Below, one piece after another: positions 44,501 through 52,094 of a DNA stretch of 64,000 nucleotides. Under the pieces are notes generated by a model. The model ran no database searches, was not told the origin of the DNA, and worked only from the letters and a program-made list of their open reading frames with translations. This DNA is from Roseateles sp. GTDB taxonomy: Bacteria; Pseudomonadota; Gammaproteobacteria; Burkholderiales; Burkholderiaceae_C. Location: assembly GCF_019237615.1 (NCBI RefSeq), contig NZ_JAFAGT010000021.1, positions 1 through 64,000 of the forward strand. Direction: 5' to 3'. The stretch's first letter is position 1. Each line of letters opens with the position of its first letter. A program made the translations under genes and the position numbers.

Positions 44501-45656
44501 CCAGGCGCTGGGCATTGACCTCGCCGCCCAGCACTTCGTCGCCCGGACCCAGCTGCAGCGCGACGCCCCAGTCCGAGCGCGGCCAGACCACGCCGTCGCC
44601 GCTGACAAAGCCGAGCTGACGGGCCTGCAGGCTCAGGCGATCGCTGGCACGGGCCAGGTCCAGCCTGCCCTCGATATGATCCAGGTTCAGCTCGGGGGCG
44701 GACTCCAGCAGCTTCAGCCGCACCGAGCGCAGCGCCAGGTCCAGCGTTGCCGCGACCGGCTGGCCGTCCTTGATCTGGCCCCAGGCGCGCACCGCGCCGT
44801 CGCCCTCGCTGAGCTGGAAGGGCAGGTTCACATGGCGGCGCAGCTGGCTGAGGTCGGCACGTGGCAGCTCGGCGTAGAGCTGGCCGCTCCAATGCTGGAG
44901 CTCGGACGGCCGCTTCAGCACGTTCTGCGTGAACTGGCCACGCAGCGTGAAGCGCCGGCCCCAGTCGGCGGGCGGCGTCGCGTCCAGGCGCAACTGATGG
45001 CGGCGCAGGCCGTTGCGCATGATGAAGTTCAGCTCGGACAGCTCCAGCGCCGGTGCGCCGGCGCGCCGCTCGTCGATCCAGCGCACGCGGCCGCGCACGA
45101 TGGCCAGTTCGGGCTGGCTGAACAGCCAGTCCAGCCCGGCCTCGGTGGCCGAGGCGTCGCTGCGCTCGGCGTCCAGCAGGCCTAGGCCGGCAACGAAGAT
45201 GCGGCCCTGCGCATCGCGGCGTATGACCAGCTCGGGCGCGTCGACCAGCAGCTGCGAGAAGCGCGGCTCCAGTACCACCAGCGACTGCACCGACAGCACG
45301 GCCGCGATGCGCGGCAGACGCAGGGCCGGCCGGCCGGCGGCGTCCAGCACCTGCACGTCGCCCAGTTCCATGCGCGGCATCCAGCCGCCGGACTCGACCG
45401 TGATGCGGCCTATGCGCAGCTCTACCCCCAGCGCCTTTGAGGCTTCCTTTTCCAGCCAGGGGCGCCAGTCATTGGCGTGCGGGAGAATGGCCCAGTGCAA
45501 CACGGACCAAGCCACCACCACCAGCACCCCGGCCAGGGCCAGGACCAGCAGCAGCCCACGCAGGGCTTTCCCGCACAGGCTCAAGGGCCGGCGCGCAGCA
45601 CGATTGCAGTGGTGGAGGACGGCCGAAAAGAAGTCAAACACGTTGTCTGGGGGCAC
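41592..45656 (-). CDS. YhdP-family AsmA-like envelope protein
   Basis: A 1354-residue protein of the YhdP (DUF3971/AsmA_2) family. One membrane helix (about 34-55) anchors a very long periplasmic part with the regular beta-strand pattern of bridge-like lipid-transfer proteins. Characteristic segments include AFLAQLILSRPVAAANTREFLITGTWNDPKV at the C-terminus and GVTGDVKIAAGVARSDNIRI before it. In E. coli, YhdP with TamB and YdbH moves phospholipids to the outer membrane. The start is GTG 45654-45656. It is divergent from glnE with 37 bases between starts, so the two promoters overlap each other's genes. Confidence 0.9.
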   Translation of the reverse strand: MPPDNVFDFFSAVLHHCNRAARRPLSLCGKALRGLLLVLALAGVLVVVAWSVLHWAILPHANDWRPWLEKEASKALGVELRIGRITVESGGWMPRMELGDVQVLDAAGRPALRLPRIAAVLSVQSLVVLEPRFSQLLVDAPELVIRRDAQGRIFVAGLGLLDAERSDASATEAGLDWLFSQPELAIVRGRVRWIDERRAGAPALELSELNFIMRNGLRRHQLRLDATPPADWGRRFTLRGQFTQNVLKRPSELQHWSGQLYAELPRADLSQLRRHVNLPFQLSEGDGAVRAWGQIKDGQPVAATLDLALRSVRLKLLESAPELNLDHIEGRLDLARASDRLSLQARQLGFVSGDGVVWPRSDWGVALQLGPGDEVLGGEVNAQRLDFALMAQIAQRLPLGERAHQLLAELEPRGVLTALSGQWQGALDAPRSYRVKAQLDGLALAAKPAEQPDHLGRPGLRGASLALEASERGGSARLALRDGEVELPGLFEDPRLPITRLSTQMSWQLPPPAKAGGKGAGDVELRLRDLQLQTPDLSGEFDLAWRRPAGAKNDTSSPGFLDLSGHVQRVEATRVARYIPQSLPATRSYLQRALLAGEARNVSVRLKGELADFPFDAPRSSGVFRVATQAQGVTLAYVPPSDVGTNWPAMENVDAELVFERAGMFIKGGRAKVLDYELSGVNGGIQDLHHGRVLQLDGAGKGAGADLLRFVRGSPLDEWLGHALSATTAQGQVGLKLGIGIPLDDTNQTMLKGQLQLGGVDLKLRPELPALAGVRGRIDFDRRGLQLAGVTARLLGGDAGIEGGTQRDGGLRFAVQGQATADGLRHATELGAVARLAQAASGQAAYRFQLAIPAGGQSELSVTSSLQGLALDLPAPARKEAEAQLPLRLLMTPTAAGRDEIRIEVGAGAAPLLQAQLQRDVSAASSQVLRGALAVQDKLPALPASGVLLQVNVAALDLDAWQQRLGALAGGHGGAGDDAGLLPSQIALRSQALKVGGRQLGRVAAQVARDGANWRINVDAEQIAGRIELKGVRGSQIDAVQARLARLSLPRQEADSVSELIDPGKADAAGGPLPSLDIEVDDFELRGKHMGRLEVLAQAPAAARDWKLEKLQIQSPEATLHASGLWAAVTGGESAARRRTQLDWKLDIADGGKLLERLGQGQVLRGGKGHMAGQVGWDGSPLAPHYASMAGALNIQLDTGTFLKAEPGVGRLLGVLSLQSLPRRLLLDFRDVFAEGFTFDGVTGDVKIAAGVARSDNIRIRGLQAAVLVDGSTDLAAETQKLRVVVVPEVSAGGASLAYAAINPAVALGAFLAQLILSRPVAAANTREFLITGTWNDPKVEKVEGPAAKAASAP

Positions 45657-45693
45657 GTGAAGAACCGGCCGGCAGGCAATCTAGCACAGGGTC

Positions 45694-48414
45694 ATGAGCG
45701 CACTGTTTCCCGTTTTTGCTGAGCACAGCCGCTACGTCCAGCGCGTGCGCCGCCGCTATGCGGCGGAACTGGCGTTGCTGCCCCCCGGCCTGCCCGACCG
45801 GGCCGTCATCTCGGCGCTGATCGAGACCATGCTCGCGCAGCGGCCTCTGGCCGCTGCGCTGCGCGTGGCCCGTCACCTGGTGCTTGAGCGTCTGGCGGTC
45901 CTGGACATCGAACAGGGCGCCAGCGTGGCCGATGTCACGCTGGCCATGACCCACCTGGCCGAGGTCACGCTGGACCGCGCGCTGGCCGCTGCGCGCACCG
46001 AACTGGACGAGATCCACGGGCCGCCGCGCAACGCCGACGGCGGCGACATCGCCTTCTGGGTACTGGGCATGGGCAAGCTGGGCGCGCGCGAGCTGAACGT
46101 GTCGTCGGACATCGACCTCATCTACGTCTACGAGGACGAGGGCGCCACGCAGGGACCGCGGCCCACTTCGGCCCATGAGTACTTCTCGGCCGTCGCCAAG
46201 CGCCTCTACGCGCTGATCGGCGACGTGACCGACGACGGCCAGGTCTTCCGCGTCGACCTGGCGCTGCGCCCCAACGGCAAGAGCGGCCCACCGGTCGTCA
46301 GCCTGGGCATGCTGGAGGAGTATTTCTTCGTGCAGGGCCGCGAATGGGAGCGCTTCGCCTGGCTGAAGAGCCGCGTCGTCGCGCCGCTCAGCGGCCCCGG
46401 CGCGCCGGGTGACGCACGCACGCTGGCTCTGCGCAACCTCGTCACGCCCTTCGTCTACCGCCGCTATCTGGACTACGGAGTCTTCGAGGGCTTGCGCCAG
46501 CTGCACGGCAAGATCCGCAGCGAGGCCAAGGCCCGCGCGGCAGGCCGGCCCGAGCGCGCCAACGACGTCAAGCTATCGCGCGGGGGCATACGCGAGATCG
46601 AGTTCATCGTGCAACTGCTGCAGGTGGTGCGCGGCGGCCAGTTCCCCGAGATCCGCACCCGCTCCACCGTCAAGGCGCTGACCCAGCTGGCCGCCGGCGG
46701 GCTGATGAAGGCGGAGACCGCGCAGAAGCTCCGCGAGGCCTACGTCTTCCTGCGCCGTGTCGAGCACCGCATCCAGTTCCTGGACGACCAGCAGACGCAT
46801 TGCCTGCCGCAGGGCGATGCCGACCTGGCCTGGATCGCCGCATCCCTGGGCCTGAAATGTTCGAGGGATGCCTGCGAGCTGTTCGAGCAGCTGGGCGAGG
46901 TGCGCGAGCTGGTCGCGACCGAATTCGACGCGCTGCTGCACGAGGGCGGCAAACCCCCGGGCGCTTGCAGGAACGGCCAGTGCAGTGGCCCCAAGCCGGC
47001 CGTGGACGGCGAGGACTTTCTGCAAGGCCTGCCCGCGCCGCTGGCCGCGGCCGTGCGCGCGCTGGCCGACACGCCACGCGTGCAAGGCCTGCGCGAGGAG
47101 TCGCGCCAGCGCCTGGCCAAGCTCTTCCACCGCGCCGCCCAGGCCGTGACGGCCGAGGAATGCTCGCTGGACGCGGCGCTGCGCTTCGTCGATTGGGTGG
47201 GCCCGCTGCTGCGCCGCGAGAGCTATCTCGCCCTGCTCGTCGAACGCCCCGCCGTGCAGCAGCGCCTGCTGCGCCTCCTGGGCCTGGCGCGCTGGCCCAT
47301 GCGCTATCTGATGCAGCACCCGGGCGTCATCGACGAGCTGGCCGACCCGCTGCTCTTGACTGCCCGCTTTGACCGCCAGGCCTTCATCGACGACCTGCTG
47401 GACCGCGAGCAGGGCTGGGCACGCAGCGGCGAGGCCGACGAGGAGGCCCTGCTGGACACACTTCGCCGCGCCCACCATGCCGAGGTTTTCCGCACGCTGG
47501 TGCGCGATGTCGAGGGTCGCATCACCGTCGAGCAGGTGGCCGACGACCTGTCCTCGCTGGCCGACGCGGTGCTGCAGATCGCCATCCAATGGGCCTGGGC
47601 CCGCTTCGGCAAGGCCCATCGCGAAGAGCCCCGCCTTGCCGTCATCGCCTACGGCAAGCTGGGCGGCAAGGAGCTGGGCTATGGCGGCGACCTGGACGTG
47701 GTGTTCGTCTTCGACGATGCGGACGAGAACGCCAGCGAGATCTACGGCGCCTTTGTGCGCCGCCTCATCACCTGGCTGACGCTGCGCACGGCGGCCGGCG
47801 AGCTGTTCGACATCGACACGGCGCTGCGGCCCAACGGCAACTCCGGGCTGCTGGTCACGTCGCTGGCCCACTTCGAGGCCTACCAGACCGGCCGCGGCAG
47901 CAACACCGCCTGGACCTGGGAGCACCAGGCCATCACGCGGGCGCGCTTCTGCGCCGGCAATGCCGAGCTGGCCGCGCGCTGCGAGAGCGTGCGCCGCCAG
48001 GTGCTGACGGCGCCGCGCGACGCCCAGGCGCTCAAGCGCGAGGTGCAAGCCATGCGCGAGAAGGTGCGCGCGGCACGCCCGGTCAGGGACGATCTGTTCG
48101 ACGTCAAGCACAGCGAGGGCGGCATGATGGACGCCGAGTTCGCGCTGCAGACGCTGGTGCTGACGCAGGCGGCCGTCCACCCCGGGCTGCTGGACAACCT
48201 CGGCAACATCGCGCTGCTGCAGCGCTGCGAGGCCGTGGGCCTGCTGCCGGCCGGCGTAGGCGTAGGGGCCGCGAATGCCTACCGCGAGCTGCGCCGCGTG
48301 CAGCACAAGGCGCGGCTGGACGAGCAGTCCACCGCGCTGGATGCCGCGGCCGCCGTGCCGCTGGCTGTGCACCGCGACGCCGTGCGGGCGCTATGGCGAG
48401 CCGTGTTTGGCTGA
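45694..48414 (+). CDS. glnE: Bifunctional glutamine synthetase adenylyltransferase/adenylyl-removing enzyme
   Basis: A 906-residue enzyme that adds AMP to and removes it from glutamine synthetase, under control of PII protein. Both nucleotidyltransferase halves are intact: GMGKLGARELNVSSDIDLIYVY (deadenylylating half, about residue 125) and YGKLGGKELGYGGDLDVVFVFD (adenylylating half, about residue 650), each with the DxD metal motif. Length is typical. The gene overlaps the next gene by 22 bases. Confidence 0.96.
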   Translation: MSALFPVFAEHSRYVQRVRRRYAAELALLPPGLPDRAVISALIETMLAQRPLAAALRVARHLVLERLAVLDIEQGASVADVTLAMTHLAEVTLDRALAAARTELDEIHGPPRNADGGDIAFWVLGMGKLGARELNVSSDIDLIYVYEDEGATQGPRPTSAHEYFSAVAKRLYALIGDVTDDGQVFRVDLALRPNGKSGPPVVSLGMLEEYFFVQGREWERFAWLKSRVVAPLSGPGAPGDARTLALRNLVTPFVYRRYLDYGVFEGLRQLHGKIRSEAKARAAGRPERANDVKLSRGGIREIEFIVQLLQVVRGGQFPEIRTRSTVKALTQLAAGGLMKAETAQKLREAYVFLRRVEHRIQFLDDQQTHCLPQGDADLAWIAASLGLKCSRDACELFEQLGEVRELVATEFDALLHEGGKPPGACRNGQCSGPKPAVDGEDFLQGLPAPLAAAVRALADTPRVQGLREESRQRLAKLFHRAAQAVTAEECSLDAALRFVDWVGPLLRRESYLALLVERPAVQQRLLRLLGLARWPMRYLMQHPGVIDELADPLLLTARFDRQAFIDDLLDREQGWARSGEADEEALLDTLRRAHHAEVFRTLVRDVEGRITVEQVADDLSSLADAVLQIAIQWAWARFGKAHREEPRLAVIAYGKLGGKELGYGGDLDVVFVFDDADENASEIYGAFVRRLITWLTLRTAAGELFDIDTALRPNGNSGLLVTSLAHFEAYQTGRGSNTAWTWEHQAITRARFCAGNAELAARCESVRRQVLTAPRDAQALKREVQAMREKVRAARPVRDDLFDVKHSEGGMMDAEFALQTLVLTQAAVHPGLLDNLGNIALLQRCEAVGLLPAGVGVGAANAYRELRRVQHKARLDEQSTALDAAAAVPLAVHRDAVRALWRAVFG

Positions 48415-48956
48415 CGCTGTGCGCGGCGCTGGCCACGCTGTCGCTGCTGGCCTGGCCGCTGCCGCGCGACGCGCTGGACTGGCAGCCGGCGCTGGCCGCG
48501 GCGCAACCCTGGCGGGCAGTCAGCGCCGCCTTCGTCCACTGGACGCCGCTGCACCTTGCGGCCAACCTCGCCGGCTGCGCGGTGCTGGCGCTGCTGGGCT
48601 GGCGCGCCGCGCTGGGCCCGCGCGAGGCCCTGGCCGGGCTGCTGGCGCTGCCGCTGACGCAGCTGGGCCTGCTGCTGCGCCCGGAGCTGGCGCGCTACGC
48701 CGGCCTCTCCGGCGAGCTGCATGCGCTGGCCGCCATCGCGGCGCTGGCGCTGCTGGCGCGGCCGGGGAGGGAGCGGCGAGTCGGTGCCGGCATCGCGCTC
48801 GGCCTGGTCGCCAAGCTGGCGCTGGAGGCGCCGCTGGGCCCGCCGCTGCGCGCCACGCCCGGGTTCGACTTCCCCGTCGCGCCGCTGGCCCATCTCACGG
48901 GTGCGCTGGCCGGCGCCCTCGCCTGGGGCCTGACAATGCGCCGCTCCGACAGATAG
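48393..48956 (+). CDS. Rhombosortase-like rhomboid protease
   Basis: A 187-residue membrane protein with about five helices. FVHWTPLHLAANLAG near residue 47 matches the rhombosortase N-terminal signature, the catalytic serine motif is GLSGELHALAA (GxSG) near 109, and the His partner is in PLAHLTGALAG near 168. Rhombosortases process secreted proteins carrying GlyGly-CTERM tails. No such tail was noticed among proteins here. The start lies inside the glnE 3' end (22-base overlap). Confidence 0.8.
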   Translation: MASRVWLTLCAALATLSLLAWPLPRDALDWQPALAAAQPWRAVSAAFVHWTPLHLAANLAGCAVLALLGWRAALGPREALAGLLALPLTQLGLLLRPELARYAGLSGELHALAAIAALALLARPGRERRVGAGIALGLVAKLALEAPLGPPLRATPGFDFPVAPLAHLTGALAGALAWGLTMRRSDR

Positions 48957-48974
48957 AGATAGCGAGGAGCCCGC

Positions 48975-49586
48975 ATGGGACGTGAAGCCAGTTGTACCGC
49001 CCGCGTGGGCAGCCAGAACGCCGAGGAAAGCGCCGAGGTCGCTGCCCTGCTCGAATCGACCACCGTCGTGCTGCGCGGCGCGATCAAGCGCAAATGGGAT
49101 ATCGCCGCGCTGCGCAACCTGCGCGTGGCCGACGAGGCGCTGCTGTTCGAGGCGGGCGATGAAGCGGTCGCCCTCGCGCTGGGCGAGAAGGAGGCCCAGC
49201 GCTGGCTGAAGAAGCTGCAGACGCCGCCACCCACGCTCGCCGCCAAGCTGGGCGTCAGCGCCGACAACCCGGCGCTGCTGATCGGGCCCACAGTGGGTGC
49301 GCTGGACCCGGCACTGGCCGAGGCGCTGGCCCATGGCCTGACTGGCAACGTCAAGGCCGCGCGGATGCTGGTGGCTGTCATCAGCAAACCCGGCGAGCTG
49401 GAGCGCATGGCCGACTTCCACGCCCAGATGATCTGCAAGACCGTGTGGGTGGTGCACCCCAAAGGCCCCGGCGCCTTCCCATCGGATGCCGAAGTGCGCA
49501 GCGCGATGCGCGGCTGGGGCTATGTGGACAACAAGACCAGCGCCGTATCGGAGCGGCTCACCGCCACGCGCTACGTCAAGCGCTAA
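48975..49586 (+). CDS. Conserved hypothetical protein
   Basis: A 203-residue soluble protein of no assigned function. A Cys early on (REASCTARVG) is followed by VLRGAIKRKWDIAALRNLRV and LALGEKEAQRWLKKLQTPPPTLAAKLG, a pattern I recall from conserved hypothetical proteins of related bacteria. A GAGGAG-type ribosome binding site (GCGAGGAGCCCGC) precedes the ATG. Its 3' end overlaps that of the minus-strand regulator by 4 bases. Confidence 0.7.
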   Translation: MGREASCTARVGSQNAEESAEVAALLESTTVVLRGAIKRKWDIAALRNLRVADEALLFEAGDEAVALALGEKEAQRWLKKLQTPPPTLAAKLGVSADNPALLIGPTVGALDPALAEALAHGLTGNVKAARMLVAVISKPGELERMADFHAQMICKTVWVVHPKGPGAFPSDAEVRSAMRGWGYVDNKTSAVSERLTATRYVKR

Positions 49587-50227
49587 GCGATCAGCAGCTC
49601 GCGCGAGCGCACGTGCAGCAGGCGCACCAGGCGCCAGATGCGGCGCTCGATCTCGGCGCCGTCCAGCGCCCACAGCGCCGCGATCTCGGCCAGCAGCAGG
49701 CCTTGCGCCAGCAACGTCAGCAGATGGCGACTGGCCTGGTCGATCTGGCGCCCGGCTGGGCTGACGTCCCGCGGCGCCGCGGCCTGGCTCGCCGTGACGA
49801 TGGGGCTGCGCGCGATGCCGAAGGCGGCCAGCGCCTGGCGCGCGAGCTGGGGGCTGAGCATGGCGCGGCGGCCATGCAGCCGCCACAGCGCCTCGACCAG
49901 GCCAGTGCCGCCGCCGTCGTCCACGTGATAGGCGTTGGCGCCGGCGCTCAGCGCCGCGAACAACTGCAGGTCGTCGGCGGTAGGCGCCAGCAGCAGCAGC
50001 TGGGGGCGAACGGCCAGACGGCCCAGCTCGTGGGCGACGCGCATCGCATGGCTGTCCACCAGGCGCAGGTCGCAGGCGACGATGTCGGGCGCCAGCGCGC
50101 CGATCTCGTCGAGCGCATCGGCCAGCACATGGTGGCTGCCGGCCAGCGCCAGCCCCCCGGCCTGCAGCAGGGCCTGCGTGCGCCGCTGCGGGGCCTCGCC
50201 GAGACGGAGGAGATAGACGGAGGGCAT
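49583..50227 (-). CDS. NarL/LuxR-type regulator with degenerate receiver
   Basis: A 214-residue protein with the NarL layout: receiver (about 1-120) and C-terminal LuxR-type helices (HLLTLLAQGLLLAEIAALWAL then RIWRLVRLLHVRSRE). The receiver keeps an Asp at 53 (IVACDLRL) but lacks the strand-1 acidic pair (YLLRLGEAP) and the conserved Lys (AYHVDD), so phosphorylation is doubtful. The LuxR DNA-recognition part is also divergent. No kinase is adjacent. I chose ATG 50225-50227, where receiver homology starts. Confidence 0.65.
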   Translation of the reverse strand: MPSVYLLRLGEAPQRRTQALLQAGGLALAGSHHVLADALDEIGALAPDIVACDLRLVDSHAMRVAHELGRLAVRPQLLLLAPTADDLQLFAALSAGANAYHVDDGGGTGLVEALWRLHGRRAMLSPQLARQALAAFGIARSPIVTASQAAAPRDVSPAGRQIDQASRHLLTLLAQGLLLAEIAALWALDGAEIERRIWRLVRLLHVRSRELLIA

Positions 50228-50325
50228 GGCGGCGGCGGAAGGCGTCCGCATTGTGCGCGGTTCGCGCGCCGCCTCCCTAACTTGCAGCCGTCATCCCCCA
50301 CGTCCAGGCGGTTGCCCGGGCGGCC

Positions 50326-52008
50326 TCACGCCGCCTGGCCTGCTGGCCGGCCAGCCTTGGGCAGGCGCTCTATCGGGCCCTGCGGCGCAAAGCTGTGGGC
50401 GCTGGCCAGCGGCCAATAGATCCTGAAGGTGTTGTGCGGCAGCTCGCCGCGCAGCAGCACGCCGGGCTCGACGAAGGGCAGCAGGTTGGCCAGCAGGCGC
50501 ACCTCGTGCTTGTCCAGCCGGTGCACGATGTGCTGGGCCGTGATCTCCTGCGGGTGGCACAGGCCCGCGGCCTCGACCAGTTCCTTCAGCGCCTTCAACG
50601 TGTTCTGGTGGAAGTTGGCGACGCGCTGGGCCTTGTCGGGCACAACGATGGCGCGCTGGCGCACCGGGTCCTGCGTCGTCACGCCGGTGGGGCAGTGGCC
50701 CGTGTGGCAGGCCTGGGCCTGGATGCAGCCCAGCGCGAACATGAAGCCGCGCCCGGCATTGCACCAGTCCGCCCCCAGGGCCATCAGGCGCACGATGTCG
50801 AAGGCCGACGTCACCTTGCCGGCGCAGCCCAGCTTGACCTTGTCGCGCAGGTCCAGGCCTATCAGCGTGTTGTGTACCAGCAGCAGCCCTTCCTGCAGCG
50901 GCGCGCCGACGTTGTTGGTGAACTCCAGCGGCGCCGCGCCGGTACCGCCCTCTGCGCCGTCGACGACGATGAAGTCCGGCGTGATGCCGGTCTCCAGCAT
51001 GGCCTTGGCCAGCGCGAACCATTCCCAGGGGTGGCCGATGCAGAGTTTGAAGCCTGTGGGCTTGCCACCGGACAGCGTGCGCAGCTTGTCGATGAACTGC
51101 ATCATCTCCACTGGCGTCGAGAACGCGCTGTGGCGGGCCGGCGAAATGCAGGCCTGACCCACCGGAACGCCGCGCGCGGCGGCGATCTCCTCGGTCACCT
51201 TGGGGCCGGGCAGCACGCCCCCATGGCCGGGTTTGGCACCCTGGCTGAGCTTGAGCTCGATCATCTTGACCTGCGGGTCGCGCGCGGCGGCCTCGAAGCG
51301 CTCGGCGCTGAACGAGCCGTCATCGTTGCGGCAGCCGAAGTAGCCGGAGCCGATTTCCCAGATCAGGTCGCCACCATGCTGGCGGTGGTGCACGCTGATG
51401 GAGCCCTCGCCTGTGTCGTGCGCGAAGCCGCCGATCTTGGCGCCCTTGTTCAGCGCCAGGATGGCGTTGGCGCTCAACGCGCCAAAGCTCATCGCCGAGA
51501 TGTTGAAGACGCTGGCCGAATAGGGCTGGGCGCGACCGGCGCCTATGGTGATGCGGAAGTCGTGGCTGGTCAGGTGCGTGGGTGCCAGCGAGTGGTTGAT
51601 CCACTCGTAGCCGCGTGCGCTGACGTCCAGCTGGGTGCCGAAGGGGCGCTGGTCGGGGTCGCCCTTGGCGCGCTGGTAGACGATGGATCGCTGCGCGCGC
51701 GAGAACGGCGCGGCGTCGTTGTCGCCCTCCAGGAAGTACTGGCGGATCTCGGGGCGGATGAACTCCAGCAGGAAGCGCAGATGCCCGATAACGGGGTAGT
51801 TGCGCAGGATGGAGTGGCGCTGCTGGCGCATGTCGCGCAGGCCCAGCAGCGTGAGCGCGAGAAAGACCAGCACCAGCGCGCCGTTGCCCAGCCCCACCGT
51901 CCAGCCGACGGCGAAGCACAGCGCCAGCAGGCCGCACAGCATCCAGGTCAGATAGCGCAGCGGGAAATGCTCGTTGATGCGTCTCGTCCAGCCGGGCCAA
52001 GCAAGCAT
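50326..52008 (-). CDS. FMN-binding glutamate synthase-like protein, membrane anchored
   Basis: A 560-residue protein of the stand-alone glutamate-synthase central/FMN domain family. Two N-terminal membrane helices (about 18-60) are followed by the (beta/alpha)8 barrel: SAMSFGALSANAILALNKGA, KMIELKLSQGAKPGHGG, VDGAEGGTGAAP and the Fe-S cluster segment CIQAQACHTGHCPTG with three Cys. It lacks the glutaminase domain of GltB, so it is not a full glutamate synthase; related proteins act on other amino donors. AGGA seven bases before ATG 52006-52008 supports this start. Substrate unknown. Confidence 0.88.
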   Translation of the reverse strand: MLAWPGWTRRINEHFPLRYLTWMLCGLLALCFAVGWTVGLGNGALVLVFLALTLLGLRDMRQQRHSILRNYPVIGHLRFLLEFIRPEIRQYFLEGDNDAAPFSRAQRSIVYQRAKGDPDQRPFGTQLDVSARGYEWINHSLAPTHLTSHDFRITIGAGRAQPYSASVFNISAMSFGALSANAILALNKGAKIGGFAHDTGEGSISVHHRQHGGDLIWEIGSGYFGCRNDDGSFSAERFEAAARDPQVKMIELKLSQGAKPGHGGVLPGPKVTEEIAAARGVPVGQACISPARHSAFSTPVEMMQFIDKLRTLSGGKPTGFKLCIGHPWEWFALAKAMLETGITPDFIVVDGAEGGTGAAPLEFTNNVGAPLQEGLLLVHNTLIGLDLRDKVKLGCAGKVTSAFDIVRLMALGADWCNAGRGFMFALGCIQAQACHTGHCPTGVTTQDPVRQRAIVVPDKAQRVANFHQNTLKALKELVEAAGLCHPQEITAQHIVHRLDKHEVRLLANLLPFVEPGVLLRGELPHNTFRIYWPLASAHSFAPQGPIERLPKAGRPAGQAA

Positions 52009-52094
52009 GAAAAATCCTCGTAAACCATGACCGACGGAGCTTAAGCCCGCGGGCACGCACAATCGCCACGCATCAACCCTCAAGGTGGCCGCCC
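52009..52094. promoter_or_regulatory. Divergent promoter region (glutamate-synthase-like / sppA)
   Basis: 86 bases between divergent genes. CACAAT at 52058-52063 is a plausible -10 for sppA. The same arrangement, CTTAAGCCC followed shortly by CACAATCGCC, appears upstream of the solute-binding gene (26917-26939), though with a different internal gap (9 versus 4 bases). Confidence 0.4.
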
